A stretch of 58,287 bases of DNA from contig NZ_VCHX02000046.1 in the NCBI RefSeq assembly GCF_005768555.2, positions 1-58,287 on the forward strand. The letters are read 5' to 3'. The notes under the pieces were generated by a model, which was not told where the DNA came from, did not search any database, and saw only the letters and a program-made list of their open reading frames with translations. This document shows, piece after piece, positions 8,000 to 17,162 of the stretch; the stretch's first letter is position 1, and the number at the start of each line of letters is the position of its first letter. Origin of the DNA: Streptomyces sporangiiformans. GTDB taxonomy: Bacteria; Actinomycetota; Actinomycetes; Streptomycetales; Streptomycetaceae. Made by a program: the position numbers and the translations under genes.

Positions 8000-8461
8000 T
8001 CACAGGCACAGTTCGGGGCCGCAGCCCAATGCGGTGTGACGCAGGAGAGCAAGGAGCCAGGGAGGTGCCGCACGCTCGGCCACCGCGACAAGGGCGCCCA
8101 TCTCCTCGGATTTCACGCCCATGAGGTCGGCGGCGTCGTCCCGCGACAACTCCAACGCGTGACGCAGCACCAGGGCGTCGGCATAGGAGGGACTCAGCAG
8201 GTGATGCGCGAGCCCCGCCGCCACGGCACTGCAACAGCACGGTGCGTGCCGGGCCAGGGCGGAACGCAACAGATGCCACACGACAGCTGCCGGCCCGGCG
8301 CTGCTGAGCACTCGGGGCCAGACGGCGACGAGATCGTCGAAGAGCGCATCCACCACCTGAGCGGCCGTGTCGTACCGCCCGGTGCGAGCGACGGCATACC
8401 GCAGATACCCGTGATACGTACGCTCACGGAAAGCCGCATAGTCCAGCGGTCCACTGGACAC
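8000..8461 (-). CDS. Sigma-70-like (ECF-type) regulatory protein, divergent
   Basis: About 153 residues in two helical halves that look like sigma regions 2 and 4. The N-terminal half (YAAFRERTYHGYLRYAVART, then DTAAQVVDALFDDLVAVWPR) resembles region 2 with its DNA-melting helix. The C-terminal half (SYADALVLRHALELSRDDAA, then DLMGVKSEEMGALVAVAER) resembles region 4. An insertion of Ala/Cys residues (SALARHAPCCCSAVAAGL) is unusual. I place the start at GTG 8461, where homology-like sequence begins, but no clear Shine-Dalgarno decides it and the frame stays open upstream. It might be a non-canonical sigma factor or a sigma-like regulator. Confidence 0.5.
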   Translation of the reverse strand: MSSGPLDYAAFRERTYHGYLRYAVARTGRYDTAAQVVDALFDDLVAVWPRVLSSAGPAAVVWHLLRSALARHAPCCCSAVAAGLAHHLLSPSYADALVLRHALELSRDDAADLMGVKSEEMGALVAVAERAAPPWLLALLRHTALGCGPELCL

Positions 8462-8815
8462 CTCACCGGCCGGCAACCGCCTTCCCCTCCCCTCCGGTAG
8501 GCAGACCTTGGTCGGGCGAGCCCCGGATTTCCCCCTGATGGACCCGGTCACATTAGCTGCGGCACGGGAGCCGTGCCACACCTTCGAACACCATGCAAGG
8601 CGCACCTCGGCGCCCCTGTCGACGCGGGATGGAGAGGGCTGAAAAACAAGCCCGCACACACTCGCCCCAAGTGGTCACTTTTCATGGACGATCTCGCTCG
8701 ATGCGATCAATTTTTACAGCCAGCGGAGGCTTTTCGGAAATTCTGGAGCCACTTCAGCCATTCACGTGGCGCATGCACATTGCATCTGGTAGGACGCCCG
8801 CCCCGGAGAATATCC

Positions 8816-8835
8816 GAACTGATGCTCATCAGTTC
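8816..8835. promoter_or_regulatory. Perfect 20-bp palindrome
   Basis: GAACTGATGCTCATCAGTTC is fully self-complementary (9-2-9 arms). It is operator-like and lies about 130 bp upstream of the epimerase start, in low-GC DNA. Confidence 0.5.
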
Positions 8836-8875
8836 AGCCTTTGGCCTGACGGGCGGAGTGGCGAATTCCATTCCA

Positions 8876-8887
8876 CTGCACGTGCAG
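8876..8887. promoter_or_regulatory. Perfect 12-bp palindrome
   Basis: CTGCACGTGCAG, self-complementary, between the 20-bp palindrome and the epimerase promoter. Possible auxiliary operator. Confidence 0.35.
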
Positions 8888-8906
8888 ATGCAATGCGGAG
8901 CCATTT

Positions 8907-8936
8907 TTGAACACGTTCAACTTCTTGCGCTAAGCT
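8907..8936 (+). promoter_or_regulatory. Epimerase promoter with overlapping dyad
   Basis: TTGAAC (8907-8912) can serve as -35 and TAAGCT (8931-8936) as -10 with an 18-nt spacer. The -35 is also the left arm of the dyad TTGAAC-AC-GTTCAA (8907-8920), so a repressor bound there would block the promoter. Confidence 0.5.
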
Positions 8937-8963
8937 CGCCCCCACACACAGAGGGGGAACTTG

Positions 8964-9902
8964 GTGAAGATAGTGATACCGGGAGGAACCGGGCAGGTGG
9001 GCACGGTCCTCCACCGCTCGTTGACCGCCGCGGGCCACGACGTCGTGGTCCTGACCAGACGGCCGGTGCGCGACTGCGAAGTCCACTGGGACGGCAAGAC
9101 CCTGGGGCCGTGGGCCGAGGCGATCAACGACAGCGACGTCGTGATCAACCTGGCCGGACGCAGCGTCAGCTGCCGCTACACCGCGACCAATCTGCAAGCC
9201 ATGATGGATTCGCGGGTGCACTCCGCACGAGTCGTGGGAGAGGCGATCGCCGCGGCCGCGCGGCCTCCTGCAGTCTGGATGCAGATGAGTACGGCCACCA
9301 TCTACGCCCACCGCTTCGACGCGCCCAACGACGAGGCGACCGGCGTCATCGGCGGCACTGAACCCGGCACCCCCGGCTACTGGGCCTACAGCGTCGAGAT
9401 CGCCAAAGAGTGGGAGCAGGCACAACAGCAAGCCGAAACCCCCCACACCCGCAAGGTCGCCTTGCGTTCCGCCATGGTGATGAGCCCCGATCGCGGCGGC
9501 GTCTTCGACGTTCTGTTGCGGCTGGCGCGGCTCGGGCTGGGCGGCCCGGTCGCGGGCGGCGCGCAGTACGTGTCATGGATTCACGACCGTGACTTCGTCC
9601 GGGCCGTCGAGTTCCTGGCCGACCGCGACGACCTCGCCGGGCCGGTCAACCTGGCCGCTCCCGCCCCGGTGCCGCAGCGCACGTTCATGCGCGCCCTGCG
9701 CTCCGCGTGGGGTGCTCCGGTGGGACTGCCGGCGACGAAGTGGATGGCCGAGCTCGGCGCGTTCGTGCTGCGCTCGGACACCGAGCTTCTGCTGAAAAGC
9801 CGCCGCGTCGTCCCTGGCCGCCTTCTCGACGCGGGCTTCGCCTTCGACTTCGCCCAGTGGCCGGAGGCCGCCGACGACCTTGTGAGGCGTGTCCGTGGCT
9901 AG
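8964..9902 (+). CDS. TIGR01777-family NAD-dependent epimerase
   Basis: A 312-residue extended SDR protein. The Rossmann motif VIPGGTGQVGTVLHRSLTAA is at residues 3-22, with the GGTGxxG pattern. The family features INLAGRSVSCRYTATNLQAM and SRVHSARVVGEAI follow. The catalytic YxxxK is not seen in canonical form (STATIYAHRFDA in its place), as is usual for TIGR01777. The C-terminal DUF1731 region ends GRLLDAGFAFDFAQWPEAAD. TTG at 8961 and GTG at 8964 are both possible; GTG fits GAGGGGG at 8951-8957 better. Function in this family is mostly unassigned (SulA/YfcH group). It stands alone behind a palindromic, probably repressed promoter. Confidence 0.88.
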   Translation: MKIVIPGGTGQVGTVLHRSLTAAGHDVVVLTRRPVRDCEVHWDGKTLGPWAEAINDSDVVINLAGRSVSCRYTATNLQAMMDSRVHSARVVGEAIAAAARPPAVWMQMSTATIYAHRFDAPNDEATGVIGGTEPGTPGYWAYSVEIAKEWEQAQQQAETPHTRKVALRSAMVMSPDRGGVFDVLLRLARLGLGGPVAGGAQYVSWIHDRDFVRAVEFLADRDDLAGPVNLAAPAPVPQRTFMRALRSAWGAPVGLPATKWMAELGAFVLRSDTELLLKSRRVVPGRLLDAGFAFDFAQWPEAADDLVRRVRG

Positions 9903-9974
9903 GGGTTTCGTTTGGATCACCCATACACATCCACGGCTGAGGGCGGAGTGTCCGGGCGCCCGGGCACTTCGTAC

Positions 9975-9990
9975 AATTTGGTGCCGAACG
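9975..9990. promoter_or_regulatory. Regulon operator, site 1 (MarR gene promoter)
   Basis: AATTTG-GTGC-CGAACG, a degenerate copy of the 6-4-6 palindrome CRTTTG-N4-CAAACG, 47 nt upstream of the MarR start. It continues as ATATC, as in site 2. Position implies autoregulation. Confidence 0.6.
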
Positions 9991-10036
9991 ATATCGTCGG
10001 TCCCATGCGCCGCGGTGGCGCCGAAGGAGTGTGCCC

Positions 10037-10609
10037 GTGCCCGGCCAACGATCCATCACCGAAGCGGAGAAGCTGGCCGCGGCAAAGCTCGGTGGCATCC
10101 CGATCCGCCGTGAGCAGATGGCGGTGGTGGCCAACATCTACCGCGCGGCCTCGGCCGTCCGGCAGCACTTGGAGAACTCGGTGCTGCGCGGGTCCGATCT
10201 GACCTGGACGGCGTTCGTCGTGCTCTGGGTGATCTGGATCTGGGGCGAGTCGGAGACCCGGCACGTCGCGGAGGAGGCGGGCATCTCCAAGGGCACGCTG
10301 ACCGGGGTCTCCCGCACTCTGGAGGCACGTGGCCTGGTCCGGCGGGCCGGTCACCCCACCGACGGCAGGCTGGTGCTGCTCAGCCTCACGGAGGAGGGTG
10401 AGCAGCTGATGCGGCGGGTGTTTCCGCAGTTCAACGAGGAGGAGGCCTTCGTCGCCGGGCAGCTCAGCGACGAGGAGTGCCGCAGCGTCGCCGACGGACT
10501 GCGCCGCGTCGTGCTCCAGGTCGAGGAGCACGGCGAGGAGCGCCGCCTGGCGCTCCTGGACGGAGCGGAGCCCGCCCCGCGCCGCAGCGGACGCCGCCCC
10601 AAGGCCTGA
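10037..10609 (+). CDS. MarR-family transcriptional regulator
   Basis: A 190-residue winged-helix regulator. The wHTH spans about residues 60-125: VLRGSDLTWTAFVVLWVIWI, then TRHVAEEAGISKGTLTGVSR as recognition helix, RTLEARGLVRRAGHPTDGRL as the wing with its Asp-x-Arg, and VLLSLTEEGEQLM. The start is GTG 10037, at normal spacing from GAAGGAG (10023-10029); GTG 10031 is too close. A degenerate operator copy lies in its own promoter, and further copies precede every unit of the amine/aromatic block to its right. It is therefore my first choice as the regulator of that block, with the effector presumably the amine or its gamma-glutamyl derivative. The TetR gene at 15548 is the alternative. Confidence 0.88.
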   Translation: MPGQRSITEAEKLAAAKLGGIPIRREQMAVVANIYRAASAVRQHLENSVLRGSDLTWTAFVVLWVIWIWGESETRHVAEEAGISKGTLTGVSRTLEARGLVRRAGHPTDGRLVLLSLTEEGEQLMRRVFPQFNEEEAFVAGQLSDEECRSVADGLRRVVLQVEEHGEERRLALLDGAEPAPRRSGRRPKA

Positions 10610-10680
10610 ACCGACAGGCCTGAGCCCCCAAGCCTGAACCCGACGAGCCAGAACCGACAGGTCTGAAACCGACCCGCACC
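10610..10680. repeat. Short imperfect direct repeats around CCTGAACCGACAG
   Basis: Between two convergent genes the words GCCTGAACC, GAACCGACAGG and GTCTGAAACCGAC recur several times in imperfect register. No clear hairpin followed by a T-run is seen, so a terminator role is only possible. Confidence 0.35.
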
Positions 10681-10699
10681 CGGACGTGCCGCGGCGACG

Positions 10700-11448
10700 T
10701 CAGCAGCGGTCGCGCGGGGGGCGGCTGCGCTCGCGCGCGGCCCGTACGAGCGTGTCGAAGAGGCCCTGCTGCGCCGGGTCCTCGTGAGCGGTGTCCTCGG
10801 GGTGCCACTGCACGGCCGCGAACCAGCCGTGGGAACCGGGGAGTTCGAGGGCCTCCACCGTGCCGTCGGCGGCGCGGGCGGCGACCGTGAGGCCCGCGCC
10901 GGTGCGGTCCACCCGCTGGTGGTGGTAGCAGGAGGCCTCGACCTTCCCCGCGCCGGTGGCCTGCTCCAGCAGCGTGTCCCGCTGGATCGCGACCGGGTGC
11001 ACCACATGGCGGTGCTCGCGCTCCGGACCGCCCATGTCCTGGTGCAGGGTGCCGCCCAGGGCGACGTTGACGACCTGCAGGCCCCGGCAGATCGCAAGGG
11101 TCGGCAGACCCGCGCCCAGGGCCTGCCGGGCGAGTTCGAGGTCGAAGCCGTCCTGTTCCTCGTCCACGTCGTAGACGCTCTCGTGGGCCTCGCCACCGCC
11201 ATAGCGATACGGGGCGAGATCACCGCCGCCGGGCAGCAGGACGCCGTCGAAGCGGGCGAGCCGGGCGGCCACTTCGGCCGGGTCCGCGGTGCCGCCGGGG
11301 GCGTGCGGATGAAGACCGGCGGGCTCGCCGCCGGCCCGCCACACCGCCTCGATCAGGGCGCGGGCGTTGACCTCGGCGGCGTACCGCAGCGCGGAGGTGG
11401 AGGCGGCGAAGCGGGCGGGGATCGCGATCAGCGGCCGGTTCACGGGGC

Positions 11449-11452
<4 letters not shown>
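10700..11452 (-). CDS. Gamma-glutamyl-gamma-aminobutyrate hydrolase-type class I peptidase (PuuD-like)
   Basis: A 250-residue peptidase C26 enzyme that removes gamma-glutamate from gamma-glutamyl-amino acids or acids. Features in order: IPARFAASTSALRYAAEVNA, the FDGVLLPGGGDLAPYRYGG motif (about 69-87), the nucleophile elbow LAICRGLQVVNVALGGTLHQ with its Cys, HHQRV, and VQWHPEDTAHEDP with the catalytic His and Glu. GTG 11452 overlaps the stop of the upstream aldehyde dehydrogenase by 4 nt (GTGA), so the two are coupled as in the E. coli Puu pathway (puuC, puuD). It should act last, releasing the free acid and glutamate. Confidence 0.87.
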
Positions 11453-12939
<1,487 letters not shown>

Positions 12940-12965
12940 GCGGGGCCTCCAGGTCACACCCAATA

Positions 12966-12981
12966 CATTTGGACTCAAACG
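12966..12981. promoter_or_regulatory. Regulon operator, site 2 (aldehyde dehydrogenase promoter)
   Basis: CATTTG-GACT-CAAACG, one mismatch from a perfect 6-4-6 palindrome, 27 nt before the aldehyde dehydrogenase start on the minus strand. Confidence 0.7.
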
Positions 12982-13037
12982 ATATGCCCGCCGGGTAGAC
13001 CCTCGCAAGGCTCCACCGACCGGGAACCGGTCGGTAT

Positions 13038-13053
13038 CATTTGGACCCGTACG
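13038..13053. promoter_or_regulatory. Regulon operator, site 3 (amidotransferase promoter)
   Basis: CATTTG-GACC-CGTACG, the same left half as site 2 with a degenerate right half, 24 nt before the GTG of the divergent amidotransferase. Sites 2 and 3 are 72 bp apart. Confidence 0.6.
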
Positions 13054-13076
13054 ATCAATCGAAAGGGGCGCACACC

Positions 13077-13787
13077 GTGCGAGCACTCATCGTCCGGCAC
13101 GAGCACGTCACGGAGCCCGGGCTGGTCGGAGACCGGCTCGCCGAGCACGGATACCGGCTCACAACCGTGACGGTCGTGCCCGAGCCGCGCCACCACGCGC
13201 CGGACGTGCCGTTCGACTTCCCCGACGCCGCTGACTGGGACCTCATCGTGTCCCTCGGCGCCCCCTGGTCGGTCTACGACCACGCGGCCGTCGGCAGCTG
13301 GATCGACGGCGAGCTCGCCCTGCTGCGCAAGGCCCACCACCTCGGCGTTCCCGTCCTCGGCGTGTGCTTCGGAGCCCAGGCGCTCACCACCGCCCTCGGC
13401 GGCTCGGTGGAGGCGGCCCCCCGCCCCGAGATCGGCTGGACCGAGATCGAGACCGACCTCCCGGCCCTCGTACCGCCGGGGCCGTGGTTCCAGTGGCACT
13501 ACGACCGGTGCGTCCTGCCGCCCGGCGCGGTGGAGTTGGCCCGCAACGCGGTGTGCACGCAGGCCTTCAGGGTGGGGCGCAGCCTGGGCGTGCAGTTCCA
13601 CCCGGAGATCACCACGGCGATGGTGCGCGGCTGGCTCGGCCTCGGCGGCGCGGAGCAGTGCGTACGGCACGGGGTCGACCCGCACGCACTGCTCGCGCAC
13701 AGCCGCGCCATGGAAGCCGACGCACGCGCCAACACCCGTCTGCTGGTCGACGGCTTCCTGGAGCAGGTGGCGAACACGACCGCCTGA
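13077..13787 (+). CDS. Class I glutamine amidotransferase (GATase1), GMP-synthase-like
   Basis: A 236-residue stand-alone GATase1 protein. It has IVSLGAPWSVYDHAAVGSWI (about 55-74), the nucleophile elbow GVPVLGVCFGAQALTTALGG with Cys, PWFQWHYDRCVLPPGA, and GVQFHPEITTAMV carrying the catalytic His-Glu pair. The start is GTG 13077 with GAAAGGGG at 13061-13068. No synthetase domain is attached, so it is not GMP synthase. Similar lone GATases sit beside glutamine-synthetase-like ligases in aniline-type (AtdA1/AtdA2) clusters, where they hydrolyse gamma-glutamyl amides. Its operator and neighbours suggest that role, possibly balancing the gamma-glutamyl-amide pool. Confidence 0.85.
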   Translation: MRALIVRHEHVTEPGLVGDRLAEHGYRLTTVTVVPEPRHHAPDVPFDFPDAADWDLIVSLGAPWSVYDHAAVGSWIDGELALLRKAHHLGVPVLGVCFGAQALTTALGGSVEAAPRPEIGWTEIETDLPALVPPGPWFQWHYDRCVLPPGAVELARNAVCTQAFRVGRSLGVQFHPEITTAMVRGWLGLGGAEQCVRHGVDPHALLAHSRAMEADARANTRLLVDGFLEQVANTTA

Positions 13788-13859
13788 GACCGAGGCGGAC
13801 ACGATCGCCTGACATGGCGGACCCGACCGCCTGGACGCGGGCCGCTGCCGGCGCGGGGA

Positions 13860-15317
13860 TCAGGTGGCCGCCGAGGCCCCGCCGCGCACCACCCGTGCCG
13901 TCACGGCGCCCAGCAGCAGGATCACCGGGACGCTGAGCGCGAGCCAGGTCGCGGTGCCCGAGTCGCCGCCGATGAGCGTGGTGAAGTTGGCGAGGATCAG
14001 CCAGATGGCGCCCGCGATGCCCAGTGCGCCCAGGGCCGGGGCGATCAGGGTGTTCCACGGCCGGGTGTCGAGGCGCGTGCGGCGGAAGTAGACGATCACC
14101 GAGACCGACGTCAGGAAGTACATGAGCATGATCCCGAGGACGGCCACCCCGCTGAACCAGGAGAACAGGGTCAGTACGGGGTCCTTGCCCAGCAGCGCGA
14201 ACGGCACGACCAGCACCGCCGCGATCGCCGTCTGCACGCCCCCGGCGACCCAGGGAGAGTGCCGCTTGTTGAGCGTGGAGACCCTGCGGGGCAGCAGCCC
14301 CTCGCGGCTGAGCGAGAACAGGTAGCGGTTGGCGGAGTTGTGGAAGGCGAGGATGCCCGCGAAGAGCGAGGTGGCGAGCAGGATCGGCAGGACGTCGTTG
14401 ACCCAGCTCCCGAACTGGTCGGCGACCGGCGCGAAGACGAACGCCGTCGCGTCGCCGCTTTCCAGGGCCTTCCCGGCGGCCGCGGTGGCTTGTGACGCAC
14501 CGTAGGAGGAGATCAGCATCCAGGAGACGAAGGCGAAGAAGCCGGTGACGACGGCGACCGACAGATAGGTGGCCCGGGGGACCGTCCTGCGTGGCTCCCG
14601 CGCCTCCTCGCCGTAGATCGCGGTGGCCTCGAAGCCGAACATCGACGCCACGGCGAACATCAGCGCCACACCGGGCGCCCCCTGCAGGGCGGCCTTCGGC
14701 GAGAAGCTCTGGGCGAGGCCGAGCCCCTCGGGCCCGCCGCCCTTGAACAGCGTGACCAGGGCGAAGACGAGCAGGATGCTGAACTCCGCGAGGACGAAGA
14801 CCGCGAGGACCTTGGCCCCCATCTCGATGCCGACGGCGCCGAGGACCTGGACGACCACCATGGTGGCCACCGCCCAGACCCACCAGGGCACATCCAGTCC
14901 GGCGTGGTGCGCGACGAGCCCGCTCACCAGGGATCCGTACAGGCCGTACATGGCCGCCTGGATCGTGCAGTAGGCGAAGAGGGCCACACCCGCGCTGCCG
15001 GTGCCGGTGGTCCGGCCCAGGCCCTTGCCGATGTACGTGTAGAAGGCGCCGGCGTCCACGACATGGCGGCCCATGGCGACGAAGCCGACGGAGAAGAGCA
15101 GGATCACCAAACCGGCCGCGGCGTACGCGGCGGGGACACCCGCTCCGTTGCCGATGCCGACGGAGATGGGGACGGCTCCGGCTATGCCGGTCAGCGGGGC
15201 CTGCGCGGAGAGGACGAAGAAGAGGATGCCCAGGACGCCGAGGGCGTTGGGCTTGAGCTTGCCTGCGGTGGGCGCGTCATGCGCGGCCTGCTGTCTCACG
15301 ACCGTGTGACTGTCCAC
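13860..15317 (-). CDS. APC-superfamily amino acid/amine permease
   Basis: About 485 residues with around 12 predicted membrane segments. The first membrane segment GVLGILFFVLSAQAPLTGIA resembles the helix-1 region of APC transporters. Later features are GVPAAYAAAGLVILLFSVGF, the cytoplasmic EEAREPRRTVPRATYLSVAV (family consensus E-x-x-x-P-x-x-x-x-P-x-A), and the FAGILAFHNSANRYLFSLSR helix. I prefer GTG 15317 because AGGTG lies 6 nt upstream; GTG 15326 is possible but has no Shine-Dalgarno. An operator copy (15353-15368) lies just upstream. In E. coli the Puu pathway also begins with an APC permease (PuuP), so it most likely imports the amine substrate. Confidence 0.88.
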   Translation of the reverse strand: MDSHTVVRQQAAHDAPTAGKLKPNALGVLGILFFVLSAQAPLTGIAGAVPISVGIGNGAGVPAAYAAAGLVILLFSVGFVAMGRHVVDAGAFYTYIGKGLGRTTGTGSAGVALFAYCTIQAAMYGLYGSLVSGLVAHHAGLDVPWWVWAVATMVVVQVLGAVGIEMGAKVLAVFVLAEFSILLVFALVTLFKGGGPEGLGLAQSFSPKAALQGAPGVALMFAVASMFGFEATAIYGEEAREPRRTVPRATYLSVAVVTGFFAFVSWMLISSYGASQATAAAGKALESGDATAFVFAPVADQFGSWVNDVLPILLATSLFAGILAFHNSANRYLFSLSREGLLPRRVSTLNKRHSPWVAGGVQTAIAAVLVVPFALLGKDPVLTLFSWFSGVAVLGIMLMYFLTSVSVIVYFRRTRLDTRPWNTLIAPALGALGIAGAIWLILANFTTLIGGDSGTATWLALSVPVILLLGAVTARVVRGGASAAT

Positions 15318-15352
15318 TCGGATCACCTGCCGGGGAAAGGGGAGAGGGATTT

Positions 15353-15368
15353 CATTTCAGGCCAAACG
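15353..15368. promoter_or_regulatory. Regulon operator, site 4 (permease promoter)
   Basis: CATTTC-AGGC-CAAACG, with an exact right half and one change in the left half, 36 nt upstream of the permease GTG. A half-site CCGTTTGG lies 30 bp further at 15397-15404. Confidence 0.6.
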
Positions 15369-15501
15369 AGTTGCCTCATAGTGGGCTGGAACTATCCGTT
15401 TGGCAAGGGGGTGCTCCCGGATTCCTGCGGCGCCCTCGCGGCCGAGCGGGACCCGGGAGAAAACCGAGCGGAACCGTGTGGCCCCGTGCGGGAACATGGC
15501 G

Positions 15502-15535
15502 GAGGCCCTGGACTCCGTATCGGATCCAGGGCCTC
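15502..15535 (-). terminator. Hairpin terminator after the TetR gene
   Basis: GAGGCCCTGGA (15502-15512) pairs perfectly with TCCAGGGCCTC (15525-15535); inside, TCCG and CGGA pair again. It lies 12 nt past the TetR stop and so closes the long minus-strand operon. No strong T-run, as is common in streptomycetes. Confidence 0.7.
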
Positions 15536-15547
15536 GTCATGCGCGGG

Positions 15548-16237
15548 TCAGCCGGCCGGCTCGGCGTCCCCGTCCGGCTCGGCGTCCCCGTCGGCGACGT
15601 CCCCGTCGGCGACGTCCCCGTCGGCGGCGAGCAACCGCAGCAGAGACCGCAGCTCCTCCAGGGCGGCGTCGGTGACCTGCGGTTCGCCGAGCACGAGCTG
15701 GTGCAGGACGAGGCCGTCCAGGGCGGCGAAGACGAGCCGCATGAGCGCCGGGCTCGCACCACCCGGCAGCATGCGGGTCAACTCGCGCTGGGTGGCGTCG
15801 AAGTACTCGTCGTACAGCGCGCGCAGTTGTGGCAGCAACTCCGGCCTGCGGCGGGACTCGAGCATCAGTTCGTACTGGAACGCCTGTATGTCCGGGTCCG
15901 CGGTGACCATCTCGGACAGCCCGGCCGAGAAGTCCGCGACCTTGCCGGTACCCGGCTCCACCGCGCTGGTACTCAGGCTGGTGCGCACCGCGTGGGTCAG
16001 CGCCTCCTCGATGAGCGCGTCGCGGGAGCCGAAGTGGTGCACGACCAGGCCGTGGGTGACCCCGGCCTCCTCCGCCACGGCGCGATAGGTGAGCTTGCGC
16101 AGACCGGCCCGGGCCACCACGCGCACGGCGGCGCTCAGCAGGGCCTCACGTCCCGCTCCGTAGTGCACCCGCTTGCGCGGCCGGCCGCGCCTGCCGGTGC
16201 CCTTGCCCTCGGTCGTGTCGTCGGCGGATTCGGTCAC
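15548..16237 (-). CDS. TetR-family transcriptional regulator with acidic repeat tail
   Basis: A 229-residue TetR protein. The N-terminal HTH follows a basic segment (GRRGRPRKRVHYGAGREALL): AVRVVARAGLRKLTYRAVAE, EEAGVTHGLVVHHFGSRDAL. The ligand domain (about 80-200) includes FQYELMLESRRRPELLPQLR. The last 24 residues are an acidic Asp-Gly-Asp repeat, encoded by 15-bp tandem repeats at 15557-15630, outside the usual TetR fold. The start GTG 16237 is inferred from the domain boundary; the frame is open upstream. It is the last gene of the ring-cleavage operon, 76 nt after the FAH gene, and may be a second, operon-internal regulator responding to an aromatic intermediate. Confidence 0.85.
   Translation of the reverse strand: MTESADDTTEGKGTGRRGRPRKRVHYGAGREALLSAAVRVVARAGLRKLTYRAVAEEAGVTHGLVVHHFGSRDALIEEALTHAVRTSLSTSAVEPGTGKVADFSAGLSEMVTADPDIQAFQYELMLESRRRPELLPQLRALYDEYFDATQRELTRMLPGGASPALMRLVFAALDGLVLHQLVLGEPQVTDAALEELRSLLRLLAADGDVADGDVADGDAEPDGDAEPAG
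15557..15630. repeat. 15-bp tandem repeat in the TetR 3' end
   Basis: Units of GTCCCCGTCGGCGAC and close variants (for example GTCCCCGTCCGGCTC) repeat head to tail. They encode the Asp-Gly-Asp-rich tail of the TetR protein and are a likely hotspot for in-frame length change. Confidence 0.6.
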
Positions 16238-16313
16238 GTGAGGGACCCTACCCGGCGGTTTCGGGCTCCGGCCGTCCGTGCGAGCATGCGGAAGATGCCC
16301 GGCGTGCTCTGCG

Positions 16314-17162
16314 TCAGCCGCGCTTCGGCGGGCGGATACCGCGGAACTCCCAGTCGCCGCCGAGGGCGGTCGACAGGACCTCCTCGGACTCGGTGGGCTG
16401 GGCGCCGACATCGGTACGGATCGGGGTGGGGCCGGTGACGATGTGGTTGGTGAGCCGGCCCAGGCCCTCGACCTCGACCTCGACGACGTCGCCCGGCTGG
16501 ACGGGGCGCGAGTTGGCCGGGGTGCCGGAGAGCAGGACGTCGCCGGGGTAGAGGGTGATGGTGCGGGCGATGTCGGCGACGAGGTAGTGCATGTCCCACT
16601 CCATCTCGTCGGTCGAACCGTCCTGCACCACCTCGCCGTTGACGTACGTCCGCAGGTGCTTGCCGCGGAAGTCCCAGTCGGTGACCAGGCCGGGGCCGAG
16701 CGGGCAGAGGGTGTCGGAGCCCTTGACCCGGAGCATGGAGCCGGCGTCGGTGTCGCGGAAGTCGTGCAGGCCGTAGTCGTTGGCGATGGTGTAGCCCGCG
16801 ATGTACTCCCCCGCCTCGGCCTGCGAGATGTTGCGCGCGGCCTTGCCGATGACGATGGCGACCTCGCCCTCGTAGTTGAGCCACTTGCAGCCCTCGGGGC
16901 GGACGACGGCTCCCTTGTGGGAGTTGAGGGCCGAGGTCGGCTTGTGGAAGTAGGTGGGTGTGCCGGGCAGTCCGATCTGGAACTCGTCGACGCGGCTGCG
17001 GTGGTTGAGGTGAACGGCGATCACCTTGGACGGGAGGACCGGTGGCAGATGGTGTGCCTCGTCGGTCTTGACGCGGCGGCCGTCCCCGGCGACGAGCTCG
17101 TGCCCTTCGACGGTGACCTGGACGGCGGCGCCGTCCAGGAGGATGCGGCGGTACTCAGGCAT
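16314..17162 (-). CDS. FAH-family hydrolase/isomerase/decarboxylase, HpaG-like
   Basis: A 282-residue fumarylacetoacetate-hydrolase-fold protein. The core motifs are YFHKPTSALNSHKGAV (about 71-86), the metal-binding Glu pair in LNYEGEVAIVIGK, and the long conserved IANDYGLHDFRDTDAGSMLR with its Asp, followed by KGSDTLCPLGPGLV and GDVLLSGTP. In homoprotocatechuate operons the HpaG proteins decarboxylate the oxo-dicarboxylic intermediate and isomerise the product. E. coli HpaG is a two-module protein of about 430 residues, while this is a single module like actinobacterial homologues. ATG 17162 overlaps the HpaD stop by 8 nt. It should act after HpaE, though no separate HpaF, HpaH or HpaI is in the window. 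Confidence 0.82.
   Translation of the reverse strand: MPEYRRILLDGAAVQVTVEGHELVAGDGRRVKTDEAHHLPPVLPSKVIAVHLNHRSRVDEFQIGLPGTPTYFHKPTSALNSHKGAVVRPEGCKWLNYEGEVAIVIGKAARNISQAEAGEYIAGYTIANDYGLHDFRDTDAGSMLRVKGSDTLCPLGPGLVTDWDFRGKHLRTYVNGEVVQDGSTDEMEWDMHYLVADIARTITLYPGDVLLSGTPANSRPVQPGDVVEVEVEGLGRLTNHIVTGPTPIRTDVGAQPTESEEVLSTALGGDWEFRGIRPPKRG

Larger units (their letters stand above)
8462..8963. other. 502-nt intergenic region with low-GC core
   Basis: Divergent promoter region between the sigma-like gene and the epimerase. The stretch at about 8670-8930 is much lower in GC than its surroundings (runs such as ATTTTT and TTTTT) and shows no streptomycete codon pattern in any frame. It holds three palindromes, annotated separately, and a plausible promoter for the epimerase. 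I see no small gene in it. Confidence 0.6.

Noticed and set aside
8680..8930. A small protein in the low-GC stretch, for example from the ATG at 8684
   Set aside because: No streptomycete codon bias; the frame runs on into the epimerase in a wrong frame, and palindromes explain the region better.
13077..13787. Annotation as GMP synthase
   Set aside because: Only the amidotransferase domain is present; there is no ATP-pyrophosphatase domain.
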